Positions 27,087-35,275 of a stretch of DNA of 64,000 bases are shown here, piece after piece (the stretch's first letter is position 1; the number at the start of each line of letters is the position of its first letter). The notes under the pieces are model-generated. The model searched no databases and was not told the DNA's origin. It saw nothing but the letters and a program-made list of their open reading frames with translations. Position numbers and translations under genes: made by a program. The stretch is from Streptomyces sclerotialus (GTDB lineage Bacteria > Actinomycetota > Actinomycetes > Streptomycetales > Streptomycetaceae), in the NCBI GenBank assembly GCA_000719105.1, contig JODX01000007.1:62001-126000 (forward strand), read 5' to 3'.

Positions 27087-27395
27087 ATCTGTAATGTTAC
27101 GTGGGGTGTTCGGCCATTGTTGGTCTGTCGTTGTAGATGCTCCTGGGTTATGCGGAGGCGGCATTCGTAGCCGCCGTACTCGTCCTGGACGACGCCCTCG
27201 TTGAAGGGGGATGCGGGAGTTGTGCGTCGGCGGTCCGCGACGGGCCGCTGTCCTATGGCGGACTGTGACCACCCACGAGTCCGGCGGAGGCCGGTTTCAT
27301 GGAAATCCGACACCTAGTCTGGCGGGTAGATAACGGAGTGATGGCTGATGTGCTGCACCATCAGCCCTGTTGAGAGTTGAGACGGAGACGGCGCA
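27087..27395. promoter_or_regulatory. Divergent control region between jetA and the PLD/Hsp70 gene run
   Basis: 309 bp without a gene. On the jetA side a TAACAT hexamer stands 7 nt before ATG 27086. On the other side an 8-bp perfect inverted repeat GGCTGATG (27343-27350) / CATCAGCC (27359-27366) ends 29 bp before GTG 27396 and could be an operator or an attenuator; a TAGATA hexamer precedes it at about 27327. Assignments are by eye. Confidence 0.45.
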
Positions 27396-28937
27396 GTGAC
27401 CACGGACGTTCAAGGGCCGGCATGGGCACTGGAAGGCCTCGGAGTGCGGTCCGGGAAGTACCCGTTGGCCGTGGAGGGCCCGGTGATGCGGGCGGTCGAC
27501 CGGTTGGTGCCTGGCGTTTCCACGGTGACCCGCTACATCCGTTACCACTCGCTGTACGCGGCGATCGCCGCGCATGCCGAGCGGAAAGCCCTGGACCTGG
27601 CTGCTTGCCGTCGACTGGTCCGTCGCTGCGAGGTGTTGATGGCCGCGCTCCAGCATGATGTGGAGACGGCCGATGACGCATGGTTCCCTCACGGAGTCGA
27701 TCGGGTGCGGCGGTTCCGGACTCAAGAGCTGGACTTGGCCCGTGCGGCCGACCCGGAAGACGTGAACCAGTCCTACTCGCCACGTCGTTGGGGCTTTTGG
27801 GACCAGTACGGAGGGTCGGCCACGGTTCTCGGGACCGTGGAGGTTCGGGACGGAGCACTCCGGCCGGGTCGGCATCCCTGCCCTGCGGCCCTGCGGGAAC
27901 TGTTCGCCCCGCTGCTCTCGCTCGCCGAACAGGACGTGGTGCCCCTCGTTGAGCTGGACCAGGCCGGTCAGGCCGCCCTGGGCGTCCCGTCCGCGGTCGA
28001 ACAGGACTGGCTGAAGCGGGTGCTGACGGCCACTGACACTAGGGGCAGACACACGCCTCAGGACTGGGAGGCAGCCGACCGCGCCCGCAGGGCCGCCTTC
28101 CGCATCCTCGGCCGGGCGATCGCCTTGCACGGCCGGGAAGGGCAGGGGTACCAGGAGACCTTGCGCTCGACCGTCGCCTTCGGAGAGGACATGACCACCG
28201 ATCCGGTCCTGGCCGCCATTCCGGAGACGACAGGCTGGCGGGGACTTCTGCTGCGTCACTACTCCGTGGGCGCCTGGCGCAGATTGTGGGCCGCTCTCGT
28301 GTCCAGCATCGGCTCCAAGGAGGGCGAGGCCGATCGGACGGCGCAGGAACTGCGCGACTGGCTGGCGCAGCGGGCCCCGAGGGGAGACGTACGGGGAGTC
28401 CTGCAAGATCTGCCGCCACTCGAGGGTCCGGACGGGGTGCTCCTACCGGCCGAACGGCGACTCCTCGAGAAGGGCGATGACGAACCCATGGTCAACGTGC
28501 GGCTGCTGCTCGTGGGCGCTCTGCGGTCCAGGAAGGGGCATCTGCCCGACGACGTACGCGCCGTCTTCCTCGGCCGACAGCGTCGCTCGGCGGAGTTTCT
28601 GGACCCAACGTGGGTCGACGGCCTCATCCGTGACTACTTGGACCGACCGGTTTGCGACCTGGCGGCCCGGCTGGTGGACGACATGCTGGCCCAGTCCCGC
28701 CGAGTGGCGCTCGCCAAGTTGCGCATCGATCCTGCGACAGGCGGACTGAAGATCTTTTCGCGTTTGCACGTACGCAACGAGCGTTACTTCAAGACCGGCG
28801 ACGAGGGGAATTCCGACATCGGTACGCGCATACCCCAACTGGGTTCCTTTGGTCGGCAGCTCGGGCTTTTCGCCGTCCAGGACGGCTGTCACGTCGTCAC
28901 GGAATCCGGCCGGAGGATCCTGGAGACGGAGCGATGA
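27396..28937 (+). CDS. Uncharacterised protein, first gene of the PLD/Hsp70 run
   Basis: 513-residue soluble protein; no family recognised with certainty. The N-terminal stretch (LVPGVSTVTRYIRYHSLYAA, about residues 33-52) recalls in layout the start of DUF6361-type proteins found beside PLD nucleases and helicases in defence loci (ferrying the pattern pG.ST...RY..), but I cannot establish homology. No catalytic motif, membrane segment or zinc site is visible; the C-terminus contains a mixed alpha/beta region with LKIFSRLHVRNERYFKTGD. Start GTG 27396 with GGAG 9 nt upstream. The stop overlaps the ATG of the PLD gene (ATGA), so the two products are probably made in fixed ratio and may act together. 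Confidence 0.7.
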   Translation: MTTDVQGPAWALEGLGVRSGKYPLAVEGPVMRAVDRLVPGVSTVTRYIRYHSLYAAIAAHAERKALDLAACRRLVRRCEVLMAALQHDVETADDAWFPHGVDRVRRFRTQELDLARAADPEDVNQSYSPRRWGFWDQYGGSATVLGTVEVRDGALRPGRHPCPAALRELFAPLLSLAEQDVVPLVELDQAGQAALGVPSAVEQDWLKRVLTATDTRGRHTPQDWEAADRARRAAFRILGRAIALHGREGQGYQETLRSTVAFGEDMTTDPVLAAIPETTGWRGLLLRHYSVGAWRRLWAALVSSIGSKEGEADRTAQELRDWLAQRAPRGDVRGVLQDLPPLEGPDGVLLPAERRLLEKGDDEPMVNVRLLLVGALRSRKGHLPDDVRAVFLGRQRRSAEFLDPTWVDGLIRDYLDRPVCDLAARLVDDMLAQSRRVALAKLRIDPATGGLKIFSRLHVRNERYFKTGDEGNSDIGTRIPQLGSFGRQLGLFAVQDGCHVVTESGRRILETER

Positions 28938-31609
28938 GCGCGGCGCGGCACACCCGGTTCGCGTCCCCGTTCACCCTGTTGAGTGAATGGGTCGAGCGCA
29001 CCGACAGGCAGGCACTACACGAAGTGCTCCTCCTCGGATTCACCGTCGACCTTCCGTTCCTGGAGCGGTTCGCGATCCCGGCCGCACGCGGCCTGGGCGC
29101 CCGCACCGCGGTGATCGGTGATGCGGCCCAAGGGCTGTACGACCCGGTCGACGTGCGCATGGCAGGCCGCGGCTACCTCCACGGCCTCGCTCGCTGTCGA
29201 AGCGCCTTCCACCCCAAAGTGGTCCTGCTGCTCGGGGAACACGCCTGCCGATTGGCCGTGGGATCGGGAAACCCGACGCTGTCCGGATGGGGAGCCAACG
29301 ACGAGCTGTGGACCGTGGCCGAGACCGAGGACGGCGCCTCACACCCTCTGATCGCCGACCTCGCGGAGTGGCTGGAGGCGCTGCCCGCCGTCGTGGAGAT
29401 GGCTCCCTGGACGGCGAGCCACCTCAAAGAACTGGCGGACCTTCTTACCGAGCGACACGTCAATGCCCCTGTCGGCCCGGACACCGGCCCGCGGCTCCTG
29501 CACAACCTCCACCGAAGTTTGCTGGACCAGCTGCCGCCGGGTCCCGTCGACGAGGTCCAGGTATACGCCCCGTTCATCGACCCGGAAGCCCACGCCCTGC
29601 GCGCACTCGTCGACCGCATGACCCCGGGGCAGGTCACTCTCGGCCTCCAGCCCCGCTGGTCGAGCTACGACGCCGAGACGATCAAGAAGGCGCTCGACGG
29701 TTCTTCCGTGCACATCCGGCTCCTCGAGGAGATGCGGATGCGGCACGGCAAGTTTGTCGAGTGGCGCACCGGCGAGCGCAGGCACGCACTCACCGGAAGC
29801 CCCAACCTCACCCGCGCCGCTCTGTGCGCGAGCACCGGGGGAGGAGGCAACTGCGAACTCGCCGTACTCTCCGCCGACACCTTGCCCCTGCTGCCCGAAG
29901 AAGGACCTACCACCACGCTCGCCGACCTGAAGGGCCGTACCCTTCGGCCTTACACCACCAGCGACGGTCGTGCATTCATCCTGCTGGGAGCCAAGACGGA
30001 CAGCGAAGGCCTCCATGTCTCCCTGGCCCGTAGCGAGCCGACCCCCGTCCTGATCAGCATCTCCCCGGACGGGTCACCGGGCTCCTGGACCGAAGTCGGT
30101 TCCATCCCCGCCGGAAGGTCGGCCTTCTCCTTCCCGATGCCCGAAGTGCCCGGCACGGCCGTGCGCGCCACTTGCCTGCGCCCGGACGACAGCAGCGCAG
30201 AATCGCCCGTGGTCTTCGTCTACAGTCCTGTGCAGTGCGCACGTCGCCGCACCCACGACAGCGGGCCTCGGCTGAGGTACGACTACACGGCCCAGGCACT
30301 GTTCACCGACGAACGTGCGGCGCGACGCTTCGAAGCGGACCTGCTGCGTCTACGCGAGCTCACGGCCGGCAGGTCCGCCTCCCGGGTGAGTCCGGCGACG
30401 GAAGGCGCGGCACACCCGGCGGTCACGAGCGACGTCGACCGCTGGGACGCCTACCTTGCCGACTGCCGTCGGATGATCGGGCTGCCACTGACCGATCTGG
30501 CGTTCGGTACCGTGCGGATCAATCTGCCCCAGCCACCGGCCTCCCAGTGGATCGTGTCGGCGGTCACGTCCACCGCGACCGCAGAGGAGGACGAGGACGA
30601 CGCCGTAGAAACGGAGGACGAGGACCCCGCCATCGACGGGGCATCTTGTGTCCCCTGCATTCCCCCTGATCAGCGAGCCCGCTGCCGCAGCTGGGTGCGG
30701 CGCTGTGCCGACACGCTCGTCGACTCCAACACCTTCGAGAAGCCGCGGGTGCAACCGCTTCCAGTACGGCTGCTGGTGGCCGGTCTGTACGTCCAGCTTC
30801 TGGCCGCAGGGGTCTGGGAGGACGGCGATCATAGCTGGCGCGAGGGCCTGAGCGGCCTTCTCGGGGCACTCGCCCTCCAGGACGGACCGGGCGACGGGAC
30901 GGCGGAACGGCAGGCGCCGCCCCAGACCGGACGACGCGTGGACGCGGTGGCGGCCGTCCTGATGACCCTGCTCAGCCAGGACGCCACCCTCACCGGCGGC
31001 GGCGAGCACGACGTGCTGGCCGCCCGCGCGTGGCGGAACCACAAGGCCATGATCGCCTGCGCCGACCCCGCCGAGGCCGCGGACCTCATGCTGTCACCGG
31101 AGCGAGCGCTCGCTCGCGTCGCGTCCTGGAGCGAGGTGGAACGACTCGTGGCCCTGGCCAAAGAAGGCGACCCGTACGCCGAGGCGATCGAGGAACTTTC
31201 CAAGGCGGGCTGGTCCGTCACCTACGAGGGTGGAATCTGGGAGGTCACGGGCTCTTTCGGGAACCCGATCCCGGTCGTGGCCAGAGTCGCCGACCGACTC
31301 GGTCGCCACCACACCGGGGGCGTGCTCGTTCGTGCCCGCGGTAGGAGGCGCTGGGCGTTCGCCGCTTGGGCCAGGCCCGGGCTGGTCCTGCTGAATCCCC
31401 CCGCACGTGTGTGGCGCACGTACGAGGTGCGTGCCCCGGCCACACCGGAGTCACGGTTCGGCGGTGGTGACCTCTCCACCGTTCCCGGCCTGGTCGGTGC
31501 ACCGTCCCCGCTCAGGACAGGTCCGCCCGATACTTTGAGGACAACTCTGGCCGAAGTGGGCTTGCCCTACCCAGAGTTAATGCGACGGCTGTTCGAGGAT
31601 GTTCCCTGA
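28934..31609 (+). CDS. PLD-family nuclease-like protein
   Basis: 891-residue protein with two phospholipase D-type active-site motifs: FHPK...GSGN (H about 93, K about 95, N about 111) and RHGK...TGSPN (H about 270, K about 272, N about 287). Together they make one complete PLD catalytic centre, as in NgoFVII/BfiI and DISARM DrmC-like nucleases. The C-terminal 550 residues contain an acidic stretch (about 550-570), a helical repeat-like region and a closing beta-rich domain and are not recognised. Start ATG 28934 is coupled to the previous stop. It lies in the plus-strand run ending with the Hsp70, which makes it the likely effector of that module. Confidence 0.75.
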   Translation: MSAARHTRFASPFTLLSEWVERTDRQALHEVLLLGFTVDLPFLERFAIPAARGLGARTAVIGDAAQGLYDPVDVRMAGRGYLHGLARCRSAFHPKVVLLLGEHACRLAVGSGNPTLSGWGANDELWTVAETEDGASHPLIADLAEWLEALPAVVEMAPWTASHLKELADLLTERHVNAPVGPDTGPRLLHNLHRSLLDQLPPGPVDEVQVYAPFIDPEAHALRALVDRMTPGQVTLGLQPRWSSYDAETIKKALDGSSVHIRLLEEMRMRHGKFVEWRTGERRHALTGSPNLTRAALCASTGGGGNCELAVLSADTLPLLPEEGPTTTLADLKGRTLRPYTTSDGRAFILLGAKTDSEGLHVSLARSEPTPVLISISPDGSPGSWTEVGSIPAGRSAFSFPMPEVPGTAVRATCLRPDDSSAESPVVFVYSPVQCARRRTHDSGPRLRYDYTAQALFTDERAARRFEADLLRLRELTAGRSASRVSPATEGAAHPAVTSDVDRWDAYLADCRRMIGLPLTDLAFGTVRINLPQPPASQWIVSAVTSTATAEEDEDDAVETEDEDPAIDGASCVPCIPPDQRARCRSWVRRCADTLVDSNTFEKPRVQPLPVRLLVAGLYVQLLAAGVWEDGDHSWREGLSGLLGALALQDGPGDGTAERQAPPQTGRRVDAVAAVLMTLLSQDATLTGGGEHDVLAARAWRNHKAMIACADPAEAADLMLSPERALARVASWSEVERLVALAKEGDPYAEAIEELSKAGWSVTYEGGIWEVTGSFGNPIPVVARVADRLGRHHTGGVLVRARGRRRWAFAAWARPGLVLLNPPARVWRTYEVRAPATPESRFGGGDLSTVPGLVGAPSPLRTGPPDTLRTTLAEVGLPYPELMRRLFEDVP

Positions 31610-31663
31610 GGCTCTATGCTGCACAAACACGTGCGGAAGATCGTCCGGAGGGGGTGTCGGTCG

Positions 31664-34231
31664 ATGCCTGCTTCCGTGCCGTGGGTAGACCGGAGGGGGA
31701 CGGTGGTGTCGCACAGAGTGTGGGGAGGCACCGAGGACAACGGTGCAGCGCTCGATGACCCGTCCGCTGTGCTCGACGAGGCTGTCACCGCCTACATTCA
31801 CGGTCGTTTCGCGATTGCCGTCAGTCATCTGCGGCGGCTGGAAAGGGCGGCGGCAGCCGGTCATGCGGTGATTGGTGCCCGCCATGCAGCCCTGCGCGGA
31901 GCGCTCGCGGCCCGCGCCCAGAACTGGGCCGAGTGCTGCGACTGGTATCTGCGGGCGCTTGCCTTCTCGCATCCGTCGGACCGGGCGTGCCAGCGTACTC
32001 TTTTCTGCTTCCAGGAAGGGTGCACAGGCCTTACCGTCAGCCTGTGCGATCAGTGCGATCGCTGGTTCTGCCCCGAGCACGGCGCGGAACGCGCGGACGG
32101 GAGAGCCCGCTGCGGTCCGTGTCTCGACGTGGCGTTGCACAACCTGGTGCAGGCGGCAATCCTGACCGACCGCGTCGACGCCGCTGTGGAAACAGTCGCT
32201 CCCTGGGCTCGCACGGCGAACTGGGCCACGGCGAAGGCACTGCTGGCCTGCCTCGCTCCGGAAGACGCCGCGGACCTCGGCGAGCAGGCCGACGTACTTG
32301 CCCCCCTTGAGACCGACCTGCGTGCGGCTCTGGCGCTGTACCGTGCGTCCACGACGCTCCACCCGACGGATCTGGAACGGGCCTGCGCTCAGGAATCCGG
32401 TGCCTCGGACGCGCCGCTGTCCGCGAAGGACGGCTGGCTGCGTCCCTGGGTGGCACGTCGACTGAGTCGTACGGGCCGTCACGTCGAGGCATGGCGGGTC
32501 CGATACGAGGAGTGGCTGACAAGGCCGGTCGACACCACTGTGGTGCACGCCCTGGCGCTCACGGCTCTGCGGGTCTTCACCGGTGACACCGAGGCGGACG
32601 ACCGGGTGCGCGAGGAGGCCGCGCGGCAGGCCATCGCCTGCTGGGCGACGGTTCTGCACTCCGTCTCGTACTGGCGGGAGCTCGGGCAACACTCCGGGCG
32701 CTCGTTGACGGCCGACGAACGGAAGGGCGCTTTGGATGCTCTCACTGAGCGCATCCGCCAGATACTGCGGGACGACGACAGAACCGCGGAACGGCCGACG
32801 GCGGACAGCCTGGAACTGGCGTGGGAGGTCGAACTGGCCGCTGCCCGGAGACTGCCCGAGGTCATGGAAGACGTCCTGACGCCCTTGGACTGCGGATACG
32901 ACTTTTCCTTCGGCCCGGGCTTCCTCGACCTTCTGTCGTCGGCCGGCGGGCGGTGGAAAGATCTGGCCGCGGAGGTCCACAGTGCGGTGTCGGAGGCAAG
33001 AAGCGGGGGTGACGAGACCGGCGGTCGGCTCAAGGGCCTGTTGTCCCCTGAGGGGCGCTACCTGACACTTCTGGAGGCCGGCAGGTTCGACGAGGTCATT
33101 GCAGGTCTCGAAGTCGAAGACATTGCGCGACACTGTGCCGAGGGGAACACCGAGCTCCTTCAAGGCCCTCGACGTGTCCTCGGTGCGGCACTGTTCGCCC
33201 GGGCGCGTGCCCATGTGGAGGCCAGACGCTGGGCGGCTGCGATCCGGGACTTCGAAGGCGCGGCAGCCGTCGGTGTCTGCCTCACCGGCCACGAGGAAGA
33301 GATCGGCCGGGCGGGCGTGCACGCGGGCTTCGCCCTGTTCAAGAACCGTGCCAAGGTCGACTGGCAGGCATACGTCGGCCTCCTCGAGCGTGCCCTCGTC
33401 ATGGCCCCGCATCACGAGCAACTGAAACGGGACCTGGCGGCCGGGTGCGTGCACCTGGGAGAGCAGGCCTCACAGCGGAACGAGCACGACGCGGCCCGTG
33501 TCCGCTTCGCCCGCGCCTATGAGCTGGACCCCTCGAACGAGTCGGCCGTCGCAGCACTGAACGCGGCTGAGACACGTAGCGCCGAACGCCTTCTCGAGGG
33601 ATACGCCCTCTTTCGGCTGCCGCAGGCCATCGAGATGCTGCGCGGTGTCCTGGACCGTGACGAGGCTTTCCAGCCCGCTCGCCGCGCCCTGGTCGACGCC
33701 CTGTACGAGCATGCTCTGGACATGGCGATGAACGACCACCGTGCCGACGCCCTGAGCCTGATGCGGGAGGCCCGTTCTCTTCCGGATCGGGACTCCCGCC
33801 GCTGGAGCCCCGGCCCAGGTCCGAAGCACGACATCGCGACAGGGCTCTACGAACGTGCGTCGCTCTACGACGAACTCGACGAGGACGATCTGCGGGAGAC
33901 GCTCGACATACTGACTGTCGCCCGCACTTACGAAGTTCTTCCGGAGATCTCCGACCTACAGGTCTCGGTACTGGCTGACCTGGTGGAACTGCTCACTGCG
34001 GACGAGAACTACGACGAGGCCATCGCTCTCGTCCGCCGGTGCCCGAGGGACGTCGAGGACCGGAGCCGGCTCGACACGGCGGTCGCCGAGGCGTACGCCC
34101 GACGCGCACGCCGGCATCTCGACAAGGGCGACAGTGCGGCTGCGCGCTCGGACACCCGGTCGGCACGCAAGTACGCCTCAGCACGCCAGCTTTCCCTGTT
34201 CCAGGTGGATGAGGCAGAACCGTTGTGGTGA
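31664..34231 (+). CDS. Zinc-cluster/TPR scaffold protein
   Basis: About 855-residue cytoplasmic protein. Near residues 115-153 lies a compact zinc-binding cluster (C-x5-C, then CDQCDRWFCPEHG and CGPC), B-box/ZZ-like in spacing. Most of the remainder is alpha-helical repeats of TPR type, clearest at RALVMAPHHEQLKRDLAAGC and ARAYELDPSNESAVAALNAA. Such proteins act as adaptors and often bind Hsp70s. Start uncertain: ATG 31664 (GGAGG 12 nt upstream) is used; GTG 31706, 9 nt after GGAGGGGG, is nearly as good, and an ATG at 31616 is open too. Its frame ends inside the region where the J-like gene can begin, and the tail LFQVDEAEPLW is unremarkable. Function inferred only from fold and neighbours. 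Confidence 0.75.
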   Translation: MPASVPWVDRRGTVVSHRVWGGTEDNGAALDDPSAVLDEAVTAYIHGRFAIAVSHLRRLERAAAAGHAVIGARHAALRGALAARAQNWAECCDWYLRALAFSHPSDRACQRTLFCFQEGCTGLTVSLCDQCDRWFCPEHGAERADGRARCGPCLDVALHNLVQAAILTDRVDAAVETVAPWARTANWATAKALLACLAPEDAADLGEQADVLAPLETDLRAALALYRASTTLHPTDLERACAQESGASDAPLSAKDGWLRPWVARRLSRTGRHVEAWRVRYEEWLTRPVDTTVVHALALTALRVFTGDTEADDRVREEAARQAIACWATVLHSVSYWRELGQHSGRSLTADERKGALDALTERIRQILRDDDRTAERPTADSLELAWEVELAAARRLPEVMEDVLTPLDCGYDFSFGPGFLDLLSSAGGRWKDLAAEVHSAVSEARSGGDETGGRLKGLLSPEGRYLTLLEAGRFDEVIAGLEVEDIARHCAEGNTELLQGPRRVLGAALFARARAHVEARRWAAAIRDFEGAAAVGVCLTGHEEEIGRAGVHAGFALFKNRAKVDWQAYVGLLERALVMAPHHEQLKRDLAAGCVHLGEQASQRNEHDAARVRFARAYELDPSNESAVAALNAAETRSAERLLEGYALFRLPQAIEMLRGVLDRDEAFQPARRALVDALYEHALDMAMNDHRADALSLMREARSLPDRDSRRWSPGPGPKHDIATGLYERASLYDELDEDDLRETLDILTVARTYEVLPEISDLQVSVLADLVELLTADENYDEAIALVRRCPRDVEDRSRLDTAVAEAYARRARRHLDKGDSAAARSDTRSARKYASARQLSLFQVDEAEPLW

Positions 34232-34245
34232 GAGAAGGACGAGAA

Positions 34246-34569
34246 GTGTCCAAGACCGTGTTCGGCGATTCCCCTTACGAGGTGCTGGGACTGGAGATCG
34301 GCGCCTCCGATTCCGACATCCGCGCCGCCTACCAGCGGGCTATGAGGTCTATCCGGCGCGATCGTGATCTGCGTGACCGTATCTCTCGGGCGTACAACGC
34401 CCTCAGACGTCCCGCCGGCCGCCACGAGGCGGACCTCCTGACGCCGCTGCCCGTCCGACTGCCGCCCGATGAGGGCGGTGCCACCCTGCTGGCCGAGGCC
34501 CGTCAGCGCATGGCAGAGGTCTCTCCCCTGCTTCCCGACCCCGCAAGCCTGGGCGTACGGCCCGGCTGA
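34246..34569 (+). CDS. J-domain-like protein lacking HPD
   Basis: 107-residue protein whose first 65 residues look like a J domain: SPYEVLGLEIGASDSDIRAA (helix I and II entry), YQRAMRSIRRD, then DLRDRISRAYNALRRP (helix III). The HPD tripeptide between helices II and III, needed to trigger Hsp70 ATP hydrolysis, is absent; RRDRD stands there. So it is a J-like protein, probably binding but not stimulating the Hsp70 in the usual way. Start GTG 34246 follows AAGGAC at 6 nt; a GTG at 34225 overlaps the previous gene. Directly followed by GrpE-like and Hsp70 genes, which supports the fold call. Confidence 0.7.
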   Translation: MSKTVFGDSPYEVLGLEIGASDSDIRAAYQRAMRSIRRDRDLRDRISRAYNALRRPAGRHEADLLTPLPVRLPPDEGGATLLAEARQRMAEVSPLLPDPASLGVRPG

Positions 34570-34616
34570 AGACCGAGGCCACCCGGCAACCCTCCTCTCA
34601 CCCCCTGGAGCATGCG

Positions 34617-35222
34617 TTGACCGCACCCTCCTCCGCCCGGCCCGACCCCGACACGGAACGCCTGATCGCGCAGTTGCGCACCCGCTGCGAGGCCCTGGAG
34701 CGACGTCGCGCCCGGGACGCGGACGAACTGGCGCGGCAGAAAGCCGAGTCGGAGGTCTCCCTCCACCGCCTGCTCACCGGCCTGCTCGATGTCGACGACG
34801 CGCTCGCGGGGTCCGTCCGGTGGTCGGCTCGCCAGGACCGGAGCCACGCGGCCGCGACCGTGGAGAGCCTGATTGAACAAATCTCGGCGGCACACGAACT
34901 GTTGCGTCTCCGGTTGCTGGAAGCCGACGTACGGCCGATGGACCTCACCCACCGGCACGCCGTGCCCGACGTCGCCCGGGTCGTGGACACGCGCCCCACG
35001 ACCAGGCACCCCGCTGACACGGTGCTGGAGGAGCGGGTGGCGGGTTTCTATCTGGGGCAGCAGGTGTTGCGGACCGCCGAGGTCGTGATCGCTGTCCCCG
35101 GAGCCGACGCGGAAGCGCCCGAGGAACCCGCAAGGGAGCCGAAGCGGTCCGGTCCGTCCACTGCCCGGAGGCAGCCTCGCCGGCTGCCGCGGCACAAGCG
35201 CCGCAGCCGTCGCCGCTCCTGA
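34617..35222 (+). CDS. GrpE-like nucleotide exchange factor
   Basis: 201-residue protein with a coiled-coil N-terminus (about residues 12-60) and a GrpE-like head: AHELLRLRLLEADVRPMD, HAVPDVARVVDTRPT and a terminal beta segment (ERVAGFYLGQQVLRTAEVVI). GrpE proteins exchange ADP on Hsp70. It is not the housekeeping GrpE: sequence is divergent, the C-terminus is a 50-residue Arg/Pro-rich basic tail, and it starts at TTG 34617 (GGAG 8 nt upstream). Lies 47 bp after the J-like gene and 53 bp before the Hsp70, completing a dedicated chaperone trio. Confidence 0.7.
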   Translation: MTAPSSARPDPDTERLIAQLRTRCEALERRRARDADELARQKAESEVSLHRLLTGLLDVDDALAGSVRWSARQDRSHAAATVESLIEQISAAHELLRLRLLEADVRPMDLTHRHAVPDVARVVDTRPTTRHPADTVLEERVAGFYLGQQVLRTAEVVIAVPGADAEAPEEPAREPKRSGPSTARRQPRRLPRHKRRSRRRS

Positions 35223-35275
35223 TCCCTCCCGCATGCCCTCCCTCGCACCGTCCACTCGCAGAACAGGAACCCGAA

